Notes: generated by a model from the sequence alone, not told the origin. DNA of 64,000 bases from Cytidiella melzeri (GCA_022592445.1 JABYQR010000066.1:62001-126000), one strand, 5' to 3'; shown: positions 1-14,682, counted from the stretch's first letter. A program made the numbers and translations.

Positions 1-1010
1 ACATTCTGGGTTAACAGACTGCCTGATGGGCTACAAGGCAAGAAAAGAGCAGCAGCTGTTCAGAAGTAAGCCAAGTTATACATCAATCCCAAAGGGTTGC
101 AATTTGTAGAGAATCTTGTAGAAATACTAGCAGTCAGTTTGGCTATCATCACTTGTTGTTTGATTGTCTCTCACTTCACCTCAACAGCCATTCAAAGAAA
201 TCACAGGCAGTCTATCACAGAAGAGAGTTCCATCACTTCCACAACTTCTCCCACTCTATAAGCATCTGTAGTTGTCGTCTTCATGCACGCTTTTCAGCTC
301 CAAATCTGACAAAGGCATTCTCCATGGCACTTACAAAGCTGGATAAGCATATGCAGATTGTGTTAAAGAAAAAGTTCCCCCTTCTAGCTGCTGGTAAGTA
401 CATATGCACCAGGCTATTCAGGCTGCATTGACATGACTCTGAAACCACAGTCCTTCATCCATCTATCTGACTGAAGTATTTTGAGACAGCAGATTGGGAT
501 CAGGCAGTAGCAGATCAAGCAGAGCATCTTCTCAGAGAGGTTTATACCCAGTATTCTTCTGCTCTTGCCATAACCTTTCAGTCTGCCAGCACACCCACAT
601 CTGCACAGCCAGCCAACCACTGGCAGTCAATTTTGCATCTGCAATAGCCTTTGCAGCAGTCACCTCAGCTGCTCATCAGGAGACTGAGATAGAGCTTTAC
701 CTCAGTGGTGCACATTCTCCTCAGGATGATGAGGATGTACTCACTTGATGGGAGGTATGTACCACATTTAAGACAAAAATGTGGTCCTTGCTAACCAACT
801 TGCCTATGTAGAGTCATGCAAAGGTCTTTCCCACCCTCTCTCACATTGCACAAGACATTCTTGCAATTCCTGGTGGCAGTGTCTCAGTTGAGAGGCTATT
901 CTCATCATGCAAGCACACTATGAGAGACTCTCCCTCCACTGCACTGTTGCACCACATCTGCATGTGATATTTGCTACAGTTGTGAGAATCAAGACTGGGC
1001 CATTGCAGTG
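1..1010 (+). pseudogene. hAT-family transposase relic
   Basis: Broken open frames in several phases carry recognisable hAT transposase pieces. Near 460-560 one frame reads YFETADWDQAVADQAEHLL, which resembles the segment before the hAT C-terminal domain. From about 842 another frame reads HIAQDILAIPGGSVSVERLF followed by SSCKHTMRDS, which is the typical hAT dimerisation motif. Stops and frame changes separate the pieces, so no functional transposase remains. The 5' part of the element lies outside the window and no terminal repeats were found. Family assignment rests on the dimerisation motif; the element subfamily is unknown. Confidence 0.7.
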
Positions 1011-1482
1011 AGTTGCGCAATCCAATGTAAAGGCTTGCCATGGTTGGTTTATGAGAACTAGGAATTTGGTGATCTGCAAGATTATCCTGTGAGTTTTCAA
1101 ATCCTTTTACCGCAGAGTGGTGCAGTGCAGATCTACAATACAACCCAAGAAGGACTGCATAATCTTAACCACATCATGAGTGACAACAACAAGGGGACAG
1201 TACAAACTGTGCAATGAACATTTCACACAGAGAAACCTTTTTTATAGCACATTTAGTAAGCTGACCAGGGGATGAAGGTCATGGCCTAGTACTGTTTGAA
1301 ACGCTTAAGCTTGACTCCCAGCAGTTTGTACAACACTGCTATGTCAGCAGGTACTGAAGAAATAACAAATTTTTGGGAGAATTAATTTCATCCCATCCCT
1401 TAATTTGTTGCACAGATGCACCTCTCAAACCACAGAGTAAGAAAGCAAGACAGCATATACTCATACATGAACCTTAGGCTAC
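1011..1482. other. no gene seen
   Basis: AT-rich spacer between the hAT relic and the copia relic. It has no convincing ORF, promoter or repeat end. It may contain the lost 5' end of the following copia element, but no LTR or primer-binding site could be identified. Confidence 0.4.
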
Positions 1483-3866
1483 ATGAGCTGCTACGTGATG
1501 GACAAGCTCTTTGACAATGCCCTCAACCTTGTCAGCAAACTCCCTGCAAAGGGAATCAACATTCCCTCATACATTTTCTACTCTGCCACAATCAGCATTA
1601 TACCTCCTTACTACAACACCACTCGCGCTAACTACCAAGCTGGTGTTTGTGATTCCACTCCAGTCAGACCAATATTTGACTGTAAACCAAACACTCTCAT
1701 TGCCCACCTCTGCCGTGACTTCAACAACTGGTGTCTCATCCCTCCCCTCAAGACTTCTGAGTCTAAAGGTTCTACTTCACTTGTTCCTTGTAACAGGCAC
1801 ACAAATGCATGCTCCCTTGGCATCTCATGCTAAGGGCAAGAATGTCAAATGATTGGCAAAGACAACTACCACTGTGTGCGCTGTTGCCACTCCTTACACA
1901 AAGGAGAAGGGGGCCAATGTTCACAAGGTCAACTGCTACAACTGCGGTGAACTCGGCCACACCACGCCAACTTGCCCTCAGCCCTGGACTGAGAAGTCTA
2001 AGGCTGCCATGAAGGCAAAGAATATCACTCGCAAGAGTCTCAACATTGCTCCTTGCACAAACAATGAGTCAGCTACTGCTGGCTCTTTGACTGTTACTGG
2101 CCTAATGGTCAATGCTACTGCCGCTTCTGACTTAGAAGACAAGGTCTATTACTACCCTCCTTCCAAGTATGCTCTTAAGTATTGGGCAGTGGCAGAACCA
2201 GTCAGAGCGCATGGGTTGCATCTCTCTCTGACGTCGACGTTGAAATGCACGTAAGCACTACTACTACCATTCAACCCTACTACACTTCGCTTCCACTGTT
2301 CGCAACTTTGTCATCTGATGAATCTGTTCATGTCATTGATACAGGTGCAACTATTCACTGTACCCCTTATTGTGATGTAATCCTCAACGTATACTCTGTA
2401 TCTACTGTGTTACTGACTGTCGCCAACTCAGAGCAAATCTCGTTGAAACTCTCCGGCAACATGGTACTGAAAGTGGAGCCAGAAAATGGTACACCCACTC
2501 AAACACTGCTAAAAATGTCTACTACAACTCACGGCTACCATTTACTCTAATCAGCATATCAAAAATGGACACTGATTATTGTTTCTTTTTCTATTGATAT
2601 GTTTGTACTGAATACAACTTGAACTGGTCTTGTGTAGCTGTGATTAAGAAAGCAAATGATTTATACATGTTGTCTTCTACTCGAGTTACATCTTTAGCAA
2701 GTGTGCATGAATCTGGTATAACAATGCTTGAATTTTGTAAGACACTCAGTCATATAAGCTACTTCCAGATTTTTTTAAAAAAATACTTGAAAAGTCCAAG
2801 CTCATTATAACAACTCATATGACTGATGTATGGAAACTCTGTGTAAAGATTGCTTCATTTATGATATTCATTGCACAAAACTTGTAATTTGCCATTGGCT
2901 ACTTCCTTTGGTAACCACTCTCATATTGATATCTTTGGGCCACTGCCCACTGCATCAATTACTGGCCGTTATCTGTACTGGTTGACTATTGTCGACAACA
3001 CAACTAGATGGCTTACTCTGGCGCCATTGAGAACTAGATAAGACACTTTTACTCAATGGGTTATCTTCTCAACTGAACTACTGATGCAGTACAACATCTG
3101 CGTCAAAACTCTACATTCTGAAGACAACGGTGTTTCCACCAGTGCCAATATGACCAACTACTTGAAAACTCAAGGTACAATACCCCAAATTACTGTGCAT
3201 GATACTCCTGCACAAAACAGTGTTGCTGAACAAACACACCAAACTATAATGAACTTAGTTCATGTAAACCTGCACACTGCTTCTTTACCAAATAGGTTGT
3301 GGTGGTACGCTGCGCTTCATGCAGTATATCTCTTGAATCGTACTCCTCAGTCTCCACCTCAGTATATAACACCCTACTTCAAATGTTATGGCACTAACGC
3401 TAACCTTGATGGACTGCAAACTTCTGGTCAACCGTGTATTGTCTACAATGCATACTGTACCAACAAACTTACATCTAAGGACAAACAAGCTGTTTGGATA
3501 GGTTTTGCTGAGCACTCTCAAGGCCACTACATTTACTTCCAGACATGCGTAGGTGTTGAACAAGACTTGCAATTTGTTGACTCTACAATACAAGTTTAAG
3601 GTGATAAAGAACCAAAAATTGAGAAACCCACAATCAAAAAACAACTTTAACTTGAGGAGAATCCTCACGGTGAACCTATGGACATTGATGAACTGGACCC
3701 TACTGGTCCTAGGTGTTTTACTAGAATTGCTAAGCCTTCTCGCAAAGCTCGAGGTTTAGACTACAATGAAACTGAGACTAATACTGTATTTCAATTAACT
3801 GAGTTCAAGGCTTACTACGCCGAAGACGTTGGTGATCTGCACTCAGTATTGATGGGAGGAGCTTGA
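1483..3866 (+). pseudogene. Ty1/copia retrotransposon relic, copy A (gag-protease-integrase)
   Basis: Fragments of a copia polyprotein lie in the expected order. A CCHC zinc knuckle (CYNCGELGHTTPTC) is near 1935-1980. A retroviral-type aspartic protease motif (HVIDTGATIHCTP) is near 2328-2370. A gag-pre-integrase-like stretch lies near 2619-2810. An integrase core at about 2920-3600 carries the D..E region and TPAQNSVAEQTHQTIMN. The linker MDIDELDPTGPRCF starts at 3678. Several stops and frameshifts interrupt the frames, and the sequence ends before the reverse transcriptase. It belongs to the same family as the minus-strand copy at 25.7-29.9 kb, because protease and integrase are nearly the same protein. 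It is dead; its LTRs were not found. Confidence 0.85.
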
Positions 3867-4072
3867 CACTGAGGAAGGCACACTGTGTTGACTGGAGAGC
3901 TCATGGATCTAGACAGGCCTACATCATCATGCCATTCACAGTATGTTTGGTGAATTGCTACAAGCTAATTAAAATAATTGAAACTGGCTGCTGGTAGTTT
4001 TTACTCTACATGGAAATACCACATTATCTTGCTGCTTGTCTCTTACTATGTGCTCCTTAGCCAAAATGGAGG
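3867..4072. other. no gene seen
   Basis: Short spacer after the truncated copia relic; nothing recognisable. Confidence 0.4.
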
Positions 4073-4745
4073 TGGTCATAGATGGCCTGACTAGCCCTTT
4101 TTTTGCATCTTACCTTCGATTTTACCTTTGCATCCCAATTGCAACCCCCTTTGCAAACTCATTGCACATCTATTAAGTGCCCAAATCACATTGCTTAGAC
4201 ACTCTACATGGTGATGTTACTTGCTGCTATGTCACACTGGCACGTGACTCAGCTTATGTAACACCACATGGCTACAACCACATGGCTCAGCCCATCGCTA
4301 GGGTTTAACATCATAGATACTCTTCACATGGCCTCCTATTGTTCTTTCAATATCTGTTCTTCTGATGGTTAGAGTGTTCTCACGAGTGTGAGACCTGAGT
4401 ACAAAGACTGGTCTCCTGTTAGTTAGGTTTTCTCACAAGTAGAGGTCTTGGCGGAGTCCAAACAATAGATATTGTTTTCCTTCAGGTAGTTCTTTTGTTC
4501 TTTCTTCACATGGCTTCTTGCAAAGCCTGCCCTGAACATTGTCTGTGTGCAGGTCCCTGATGTCTATATATTCTGCTGCATGTATGCTCCTAGCCCCCCA
4601 TCTCGATGTCTTGGTCTTTACTGGGCTAGATACCTGAATAAGATTCTTAGTTGGTGAGGGCATTGTGCTACATGCCTGCCACCACCTTGTTGTTGTCTTC
4701 CACATTGTGTCCCTGTTTGTCACGTCCAGTCCTGTCTCTGTGTCA
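4073..4745 (+). repeat. solo LTR-like repeat, family 1
   Basis: This block recurs diverged at 44884-45644 (reverse), 48210-50375 (same strand, split) and 50380-50951 (reverse). Its best copies begin TGTTGTGGATGGCC and end GAGCTCTGTCTCTGTGACA, so the ends are of the TG..CA type expected for LTRs. It contains a CTATATATT box near 4565 that could be a TATA element. The related blocks at 13956-14682 and 23211-23969 share its order of motifs. No clear target duplication flanks this copy. Boundaries are approximate because the 5' end has diverged. Confidence 0.6.
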
Positions 4746-5276
4746 GGCATGTAAGCCTGGAATGGCCCGGGATGGTTCAACTTTCCAGGCTTCCACACAT
4801 TGTGATGGGGGAGGTCCAGGTGAAATTAAATACCTGATGATGAGGACTGTGAACATCATTCACTTTTTGGACGTGACTAGCAAGGTAGACCTTACCTGAG
4901 TTACTTGTTGACGTAGTTAGTCAAAATTATCTTGTTTCTCGTTTCTTGTTCTGCAAAAGTCAAACTGTGACCATGTCACAAATCCTCGTTCACAACATCA
5001 CTCCGCCCACTGTGACCGTAAAAACGAGCAATTTTAGGATTGAAACCAAAAAATAACATCATGAAATAACACCATGATAATTTCCGGGTTCACATCCTCA
5101 AATGATTATACATACATCAAGTATTACTTCCTGTACTGCCAAGACAATACAACGTTGCTTAGTGTAGTCATGATAAACGAGTGTGTTCAATCCTTCCAAC
5201 TCCACCACAACCTTCACCATAACCTTAATGAATTGTTTCTTCGTTGCGTCGTCGAACGAGGCAGGACATCAAGTCC
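4746..5276. other. intergenic, no gene seen
   Basis: Spacer between the LTR-like repeat and the 3' end of the secreted-protein gene. No ORF with family resemblance. Confidence 0.4.
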
Positions 5277-5897
5277 TTAGTCCTTGACCCCAGGTGCCGC
5301 TTCAGCGTTGGGGCCCTGAATTGCCTGAGCGGCCCTGTTGTTGGGGAAGGGATCGCCGAATCCACAGCCGCCGTCACGCTCTTGAGCGATGACAGGGCCT
5401 GCACACTTGCCGCTGTGAAAGCCACAGCAAGCAGACGCGCAGTCCGAGTCGCTCGTGCATTGACCGGTGATGAACTGAGTGCCTCTAGTGATAGAAGTCG
5501 AGGGGGCGCGGGTCGTCAGCTGCGCCGCGTTGTCCGAAGCAGGAATAGTGCTCCGGCCGCTCTTGGGAACTCCAGGAGCAGCTTCTGCGTTGGGGCCCTG
5601 AATCTTCTGTGCGGCGATGTTGTTGGGTGTGGGATCACCGAAACCGCAGCCACCATCACGCTCTTGAGCAATAACAGGGCCTGCACATTTGCCGCTGTGG
5701 AAGCCACAGCAGCCAGAGGCACAATCAAGGTCTGCATGGCAAACGCCAGTGATGAACTGGGTTCCAGGGCTGACACGAGGGATATAGGTAGCAGTAACGA
5801 CTGAAAAGACAAGAGGTCAAAAACTACACCATGCGTCGATAATGTGAAAGAACCCACGGTTGACGAGGAAGAAAGCGAGGACGATTGAGGACTTCAT
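5277..5897 (-). CDS. secreted cysteine-rich protein with two tandem BAS2-like domains
   Basis: Two exons, 5858-5897 and 5277-5800, joined over a 57-bp GT..AG intron, give 187 residues. The start MKSSIVLAFFLV is a signal peptide that continues after the splice. Two copies of one domain of about 60 residues follow, each opening with GTQFITG and carrying six cysteines (C..DCAS.CC..KC..GGCGFGD), and each ending PNAEAAPGV. A threonine/serine-rich linker of about 30 residues separates them. Single-domain proteins of this kind are common small secreted proteins in fungi and resemble biotrophy-associated secreted protein 2. Export and disulfide bonding are inferred; the biochemical function is unknown. 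The 12 cysteines suggest six disulfides. A TATA box lies upstream on the same strand. Confidence 0.82.
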
Positions 5898-6803
5898 AAT
5901 GAGAGGTGCAGGATTGTGCGGTTGTAGAGCGAGAGTCGTTGGAAAAGACGGAAAGTTGCTCAGCAACAAAGAATGTCGTTATTAGGAAGAATTTGCAGGG
6001 ACACGACCAAGCGTGAAAGAGAGAAGGGTCAAGGAGGAGATGACCATCCAAGCTCCATACCTCATGAGCTTTTATACTCATACAGGCGGGACGCCAAAGA
6101 GTAGTTCCAAATGAGATGACAATGTACAAGGCGGCTTGGTTGTTTCTCGTTTTGTGTTAGCAGCATCGCGCTGTCAAAAGATGAAACGGTAACCATACCT
6201 CTCCATCAACACTCGATGCCCGCCGGTGTGGGTTTAGATATGTACATACTGAGTGCTGTCGGGAGACACTAGCTGTTGCCTTGAAGTAACGTATACCCCA
6301 TTGCAGTGACATGCTCCTCCACCTTCGGAAGTTTCACGGTTTGCCGAGCTTGATTACCGCTTGCTAGTCGTCTGTGCACCTGCCTGATTTTGTGTGTTAT
6401 ACTTGTCCAGTCATTATGCATCATCATCATGAGGGCATTTTGTTCATCACAACGACTGCCAGGACTAAGTAGCTGTCGCGAATACCTCAGATTCACATGA
6501 TGGCTTGTAGACGTAGGTTCAGCCATGCTGTGTGTAAGCACGCGGCTGTTCAGCATAAGCAGGACTGTCTTACCTGCCTCTTGAAGCAGTGGGTCCTAGT
6601 AATGGAGATAGATGATCATGCTAGTAAGAAGGACCTCGGAATACGCTCGCAACACCAGTTGGTGCCTGCCGAAAACTGTCAACAATAACCTGGCAGAAAA
6701 CGTCATCTATATGGTAGCCAAATCTTCGACAAAATGATGTTATACAGTGAGGTTCCTAGCGAGAGAGGATATCTCCACTATGCGCACTCCTTGAGATCAT
6801 CCT
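5898..6803. other. intergenic: promoter side of the secreted-protein gene and 3' flank of MET3
   Basis: No ORF here has a recognisable family. Short open frames on both strands (for example 6269-6556 minus) have no supporting splice structure and look accidental. Confidence 0.5.
6069..6076 (-). promoter_or_regulatory. TATA box of the secreted-protein gene
   Basis: TATAAAAG on the minus strand, about 170 bp upstream of the ATG at 5897. It is well placed for a fungal core promoter with a 5' leader. Confidence 0.5.
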
Positions 6804-8989
<2,186 letters not shown>

Positions 8990-9787
8990 GTCTTCGTGTT
9001 CGTCGTTCGTTAGGGCAAAGAGAAGTGGTGAACGAGAGTTTGCGAGCGTGCGGCATCTCTTCAGCTATATTATATCGAGTGAGTAGTGATGATGAAGGTA
9101 TCACGCAATCGCAACGCTCGTCGCTTACTGGCACAACTCGTCACCCGCAAAAGATGCCTTGTTGCATTGGCGAGCTACTCGAGTGTCTCCTCGAACGAGT
9201 CTTGAGCGAGTGCTTGCAGCGACTGTCAGGGGGAAAGACTGTGGTGCTCTGAGACACTTTACCAACAAGTCTGGAAGGAGTCATTGACAGGCTGACCATG
9301 TTGATCAAGATGTGTCGGCGACGTTGGAGCACAACCACAAGCTCTCAGCTGAACTGTCTCTGCTGAGGACTACGAACTTGAACCTCATGCCTGCGTGGAT
9401 GAATGACTGGTACAGAAAGACATGCCCTGTGGATTACGGCACTCAAAGCGTCGTGTTGGACCGAATCTTACGCACAGCTGTGAGGGCAGAAGATCATGAA
9501 TATTCCGTGTGACAACAATTGTTAAACTCGATGGGTGCATACTAGTCAATCTGTAGTCCTCAAGAACTGTCGTCGCGAGTCTCAGAGTCGTCGAAGTCGA
9601 GAACGTAATTTTATGCACACCTTGTGCCGGAAAATCAAGCATTGATTATGTCAGCGGCTTGTTCCGCCTGCACTGCGCACAGCACATCTGGTCTTCCTCG
9701 TCGTCCTCAACGTCCTCCATCCACGCTTGCTCGCCGACCCCTTCGGTCTCTCCCTGCATGCCTTCCCACTCTTAGTATACGCCCGTC
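8990..9787. promoter_or_regulatory. divergent intergenic region of MET3 and the membrane-protein gene
   Basis: About 800 bp separate the two divergent starts. On the minus strand a TATA-like TATAATATA stretch (about 9066-9075) lies roughly 80 bp upstream of the MET3 ATG. No family-supported ORF lies in the spacer. No sulfur-control site could be pinned down with confidence. Confidence 0.4.
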
Positions 9788-11035
9788 ATGATTATACTAG
9801 ACGAAGAAGACGACCAGCGGCCGAAACTCGAACCTCCTGTGCCCCTTCATGTTCGGACGAACAGACCTTCAACGCCTACACCATCGTTACCCGATTACGA
9901 GACGTCGCAGGAGCAGCTTAAGCTTAACCTGAGGAACAAGAAATTCATATCGAGGCGACTGAAGTGGACGATATGGGGACTTGGAGCGTACTTTGTGGTT
10001 ACAATTGCCATCGGTGTACCCCTAATTATTTTCGTGAGTCTCACTCTGCCAGCGTTTTGTCGCAGCGGACCTAATTCCTACAAGTCTCGACATAAAGGCA
10101 GTCATAAATCATCGACTGTGTCTTGGTATGGCGTCAACAGTAGCGAACCCATACTCCCAACTGTCTTCAAATTGGCGGCGTACCCTGTGGATGTTGATGA
10201 TGCCTCTGTATGCGATGCTTGGGAGGATGTAGATGTTTACAACGGTTCATTCTACAGTGCTCAGTCAGTTTCTCTCATGTATCATGAAGCTACCAACGCC
10301 ACTTACGCCCACGAGGATCACAGATTGCAATACTCTGTCCCTATCTCTACCACGGTGTTCGTTCAGTCCAACATGACACAATATGTCAACAACAGCCCTC
10401 ATCCAATAAGCGGATCCTTACACGTCGGTACAAACTCAGAACCCAGCTATTCACAGGCAACCTTCAACGTGGCCATGTCATATACCAGCGTAGACATCAG
10501 GGAGCAGACGAAAGTCTGTATAGTTAAGTTGAATATTTCCCATGCAGATGGGTTATACATCTACGTATGTCCTTAATGGTTTTGACTATTATCATGACTG
10601 AGCGTATTACCAAGGTGCCGTCTGGGCTGAAGGACTCTGACAGCCTGTCATTTGATATCACGGTTGACTTGCCTCACTTTAATGGCACTGGCAGCCCCGT
10701 TTACATCCCAAACTTTATGACATCCCTTCCCTACTTCTCTCAAACTATGGACTGTCCGAATACGGAAGTCACGTTTGGGAGTGTCGCACTTGGAGGGTAT
10801 CAGCAAGACATGCATGTCAAAGTACGTTCAACAATACTGAGCTTGATGATCTTGTTCACAAAATGCCTCCATACAGGCAGTAGAAGCAGAAGCCGTGTTA
10901 CTGAGAAGTCCTTTTGGGAATACGTCGAGCATTTACTCTGCTCATTCGAATACGGCAAAGGACTCGTAAGCAATGCCCCTTCCCTCATAATCTCGCTCGC
11001 CCCATTTGACAACCGTTCTCTATGTTAGGACGTGA
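9788..11035 (+). CDS. single-pass membrane protein, basidiomycete unknown family
   Basis: Four exons (9788-10564, 10615-10821, 10877-10965, 11029-11035) give 359 residues. A cytoplasmic, proline-rich N-terminus of about 60 residues is followed by a hydrophobic helix (IWGLGAYFVVTIAIGVPLII, about residues 62-83). The rest is a presumably lumenal or extracellular beta-rich domain with several N-glycosylation sites (NGS, NAT, NMT). The pattern DGLYIYVP followed by DSLSFDITVDLP recurs in many Agaricomycete proteins of unknown function. The introns after residues 259 and 328 restore this pattern and support the model. The final 7-bp exon is the weakest part, so the C-terminus may be longer or truncated. 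No function is known. Confidence 0.65.
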
Positions 11036-11989
11036 CCTGAAGTTCGGATGGTTGGTCTTCGAGATATGTCGACAGGTATGCAACCTGGTTGCATCATGCT
11101 ACGTCGCTGACCAGGTGCACAGCCTTCCCTCCCTAAGTCGTACCACAACCAGGAGCCGTTGCTTCGGTCGTGTGTCTCAATCGTACACCGCCTATTTACT
11201 CGTCTATCTAAGTGATAGACGCGAAACTTGGCTCGGTGTGGGTTGCTTACTTTCCAGCCCCACGAGACTGACCCGGAGGAGCCGGTGCCATGTCGTACAG
11301 CAGCACAGAACTGTTACCTGCTGCTTTGCTGGGGACTGAAGAGCACGCGGCAAGCCGAGTCGAGGACTATTTGGATCGCGTACAACAGTGCTGTTGCTTA
11401 AGCAGGTTCGGCATGAACACAGTCAATCCTTCACATTTATACCGCAGACTTGCTATTAAATCATCGCTATCGTGCCAGTAGAGTAGCTACAGTTAATATT
11501 CACGCGCATGTACACTACATATCACTGACGTCGACGTTTCAGTTGCATTACTATGTTATTCTTATTTTGTGCATGTAGATCGACATCGCCTGGACGTGAA
11601 TCTTGCGCTACAACTCTACGAGCGACCTCCGCCTGTCCTCGAAGAAAAGTTGTGGCGTCTGCACGAAGTCCCCAGAGAAGAAATGACTGATCTGCGGAGG
11701 CCGGTGACTGGGGAGCAGGAGCGTCGGAGTCTGCTGTTGTGACGACGAAGCATTGGCCGAATTTAAGCCCTGCATCACCCGGACAGCAATTTGAGGAGGC
11801 TTTGGTGATAATCAGGTTGAGGATGGTTGGAAAGGTCATAGGAGAGAAACAATCCTGTACGGTTTTCGCGCCAGCTGGACTCTTCAGAGCGTACTAGCTT
11901 ACGTTGCATTGATCATCTTCACCAATGAAACATAGTGCCGAGACAAAGGCCGGTGTCAACGTAAGGAACACAAGTGGGAGAGACCGCGC
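11036..11989. other. no supported gene
   Basis: Mixed-composition spacer. A minus-strand open frame of 105 codons (11522-11839) has no recognisable domain, signal peptide or splice structure, and I do not call it. Confidence 0.4.
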
Positions 11990-12166
11990 TCAAATAACAC
12001 TTTCGGTACATTGTCAACTCATGGGACACAGATAGAAGATATATTTTGCTCCCTCCATCGTTTCTGCTACTCGTCATCTAATCTATGCACTTCTCAGCCA
12101 CCCCGTGTCCTTTGCTCTGCACCCCTCATTGCGATACACCCGCCTTTTGCGCCTCTGAACCCTCGT

Positions 12167-12544
12167 CTAGTAATGAGAGGTCGATAAATGTAAGAGTTGC
12201 TTCTTAATTGCTTCGTCCCATTTCTCCTCCTTTGTTTTCGTCGAGGCGGCGCTCTCACTCCCTGTCTTTGCGCTCCCACTCCCTGTCTGCTGCGCGCTCC
12301 CACTCCCTGTCTGCTGCGCGCTCCCACTCCCTGCTGGGACTTGTCCATGAGCGCTCGACTCCGAAGTTTTCGCGCCCATCCGTTTAGTGAGAACTGGATC
12401 AAAATTCAACACGTGCAGATCGGGAAGGTCGGCAGTGCTCCGTCCCTCCAAGCTGTATTCTCTACTGCCGTACGGGGTGGCAGACACAGTCACCATTCCG
12501 GTGACAATGCTGGTGAGCAAGAGGAGAGAGGTCAAGAACTGCAT
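12167..12544 (-). CDS. small secreted protein, repeat-borne
   Basis: Intronless frame of 125 residues. The N-terminus MQFLTSLLLLTSIVTGMVTV is a clear signal peptide ending near SATP. A short polar region follows, then 8-residue repeats GSGSAQQT, and a lysine/glutamate-rich tail ending LHLSTSHY. The gene lies inside a repeated unit, and its paralogue at 19.2 kb has lost its start codon. No catalytic domain is seen, and function is unknown. A long alternating TA tract lies about 200 bp upstream and could be its core promoter. It could be a true effector-like secreted protein or a passenger of the repeat; expression evidence would decide. Confidence 0.55.
   Translation of the reverse strand: MQFLTSLLLLTSIVTGMVTVSATPYGSREYSLEGRSTADLPDLHVLNFDPVLTKRMGAKTSESSAHGQVPAGSGSAQQTGSGSAQQTGSGSAKTGSESAASTKTKEEKWDEAIKKQLLHLSTSHY
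12271..12335. repeat. 24-bp tandem repeat in the small secreted-protein gene
   Basis: Two full and one partial copy of a 24-bp unit (12271-12294, 12295-12318, partial to 12335) encode the octapeptide GSGSAQQT on the minus strand. The paralogue at 19.2 kb lacks the expansion. Confidence 0.8.
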
Positions 12545-12742
12545 AGTGGTAGAATAGGATGGTGAAGAGTGGTTTGAACAGGGTTTGGAAAGATGGCAAG
12601 ATGACTAGCTGCAAGAATTATTTCAGTACAGTGGCTCAAGGCAAGTGCAAACAAACAATGATGCACTCACCGACCAGCGCTGAAGCAATGAAAGTCCTGG
12701 AACAATGTGGTGGTGCTGAGGGAGAAGGATGGTGGAAGAGGG

Positions 12743-12755
12743 TTTATATATATAT
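12743..12755 (-). promoter_or_regulatory. TATA-rich element upstream of the small secreted-protein gene
   Basis: Alternating TATATATATA tract on the minus strand about 200 bp before the ATG at 12544. The same tract is kept in copy 2 near 19806-19816. Confidence 0.4.
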
Positions 12756-13955
12756 TGGTCCATGTGCAGTGCTCATGCAATAATCAGAGAATATACAGTT
12801 TAACAATAGGGAAATTCAGGGTAAATTGCTTTTCAACAATCTAGGGGCTGATTAATTGGCGACCAATCTTGCCCCAATTTTTCTGAATCAACTTGTACAC
12901 TTTTGCAGTGGCTTTGCATTTCAACAACTTAGGGGCTGATCAATTGGCAATCCATCTAGCCATCAATCTTCTCAATCAACTCACTTGAGAGTATCTTGCA
13001 GTTCATGTACAGTACCCAATCAATAATCAGAGAATGTACATTTAGGGATTGGGGAAGTTCAGGATAGATTGCTTTTCAACAAAGTAAAGGCCAATTAAGT
13101 GGCAATTTATCTTGCCACCATTTTTCTGAATTGACTCACCAATCAGATAACAGTTTTAGAGTGGCTTGCTTCTCAACAATTTAGGGGGCAGTGTAAGTGG
13201 TAATTTATCTTGCCATCAATCTTTCCATTCAACTCACCTAGTGTACACTCTGAACACCCCTTTTTCACAGCTCCAATCTTAGGCTGAGTCCTCCAAACAA
13301 GGATAAGTAATTGCCTGTAGTCCCTGGAGAACTTATCTGATACAACCAGGTCACAGCTCAAGTTGCTATGTTGCACAGCATCAAAATTTTTTGGGGTCTT
13401 GTTCTTGGTGTTGTGTCACTTTAATGAATCTCTGCAATCCTGCATCATGCACCCTGTTATTTGCTCATTGCACAGCCAGTCACCCTGAAAGCTTTGTTGA
13501 TGAGAAGTTGTCAAGTCAATGGTGCAAGTTGGTGAACCATACACAAGGTCAGAGGATGGTATAGGCTGTGCAGCTGTTGTCAAGCACAATGACAGACAGA
13601 TAATGAACGATAGAAGAGCTGCTTAAACAAAGTGGATAGACAAATTTCCCAGTGCATGTCCTTCTCAGTTACATATTCACATGATTGGATTGATTACCTA
13701 TGGACCAGTCTAATGCAGTGGTAGCAAAATGGAGAAGCACAAGAGAGGACCAGTAGACATGAAACAATGCCAACATGGTGAGGCATTACAGGAAGAGGGA
13801 CATCAATGCATGTAAATGATGAAACAGTAGAACAATGCAAAACTGGGGTTGAACCCAGAACAGTGGATAGATGAGGTTGGATCTGAGGGAAAAGTGATGA
13901 TCAGAAGACTGAGGATAGAACCAAGGCCATGGTAACTAATTGGGGTCAAGCCTGC

Positions 13956-14682
13956 TGTTGTGGTGAAATTTGAATGGCATGACTACCCCTTTATTTTTGC
14001 ATTTTTTGATCTCTAGTACATAGGGGGTTGCAACCCCTTTTCAACCTCTTGCTATTTTTATCAAGTGCCCATGTACACGGCTTGATTGCTCTACATATGG
14101 TCAGATTGCTCTGCTGCTATATCATGCTGGCATGTAGGCCAGCTTACATGGCAACCATCACGCGTCTCAGCCCAGAGCTAGGACTGTGACCCCACAGCTA
14201 ACTTGGCATACTCCTATTCCTTTGTTCTTTGGCCCTTGTTCTCATTATGGTTAGATCGTACTTAGAAGCATGAAGCCAGAGTACACAGACTGTACTCTTT
14301 ATAGATAGATTAAAGGGCTTGAGATTGCTCCCACAAGCTTGCTACCAGAATACATAGATTCTGCTCTTCATAGATAAAATGAAGGTCTTGGCATTGTCTA
14401 CACAATGGTCATTGTTCTCCTTTAGGCAGGTCCTTGAGAGCATCTTCAAATGACTTCCTGCAAAGTTTGCTATAAAGTGGCCTTACAGTATACGGGTCTC
14501 TATATCTACTGCTACATTCACATGCCTAGCACTCCATCTTGACCCCATGTTCTTTGCTAGGCTAGATTTCTGCACACCATTGATCCTGTGCTTCATGCCA
14601 ACAACCACCTCCTTTTTGTGTTGCACATTCTAACCCTGTTTGTCTTGTTAAGCCCACATCTCTGGGTCAAGTGTAAGTGACA
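13956..14682 (+). repeat. LTR-like block, family 2, in repeat unit copy 1
   Basis: Begins TGTTGTGGTGAAATTTGAATG and ends AAGTGTAAGTGACA (TG..CA). It is collinear with 23211-23969 in copy 2 and more distantly related to family-1 LTR blocks. A reversed remnant of the same end follows directly (about 14685-14800), so nested insertion or a fold-back is likely. Confidence 0.55.

Noticed and set aside
5244..5804. 186-codon plus-strand ORF
   Set aside because: Exact antisense shadow of the two-domain secreted-protein gene, which has signal peptide, intron and conserved cysteines on the other strand.
11522..11839. 105-codon minus-strand ORF
   Set aside because: No signal, domain, homologue or splice structure recognised; left uncalled.
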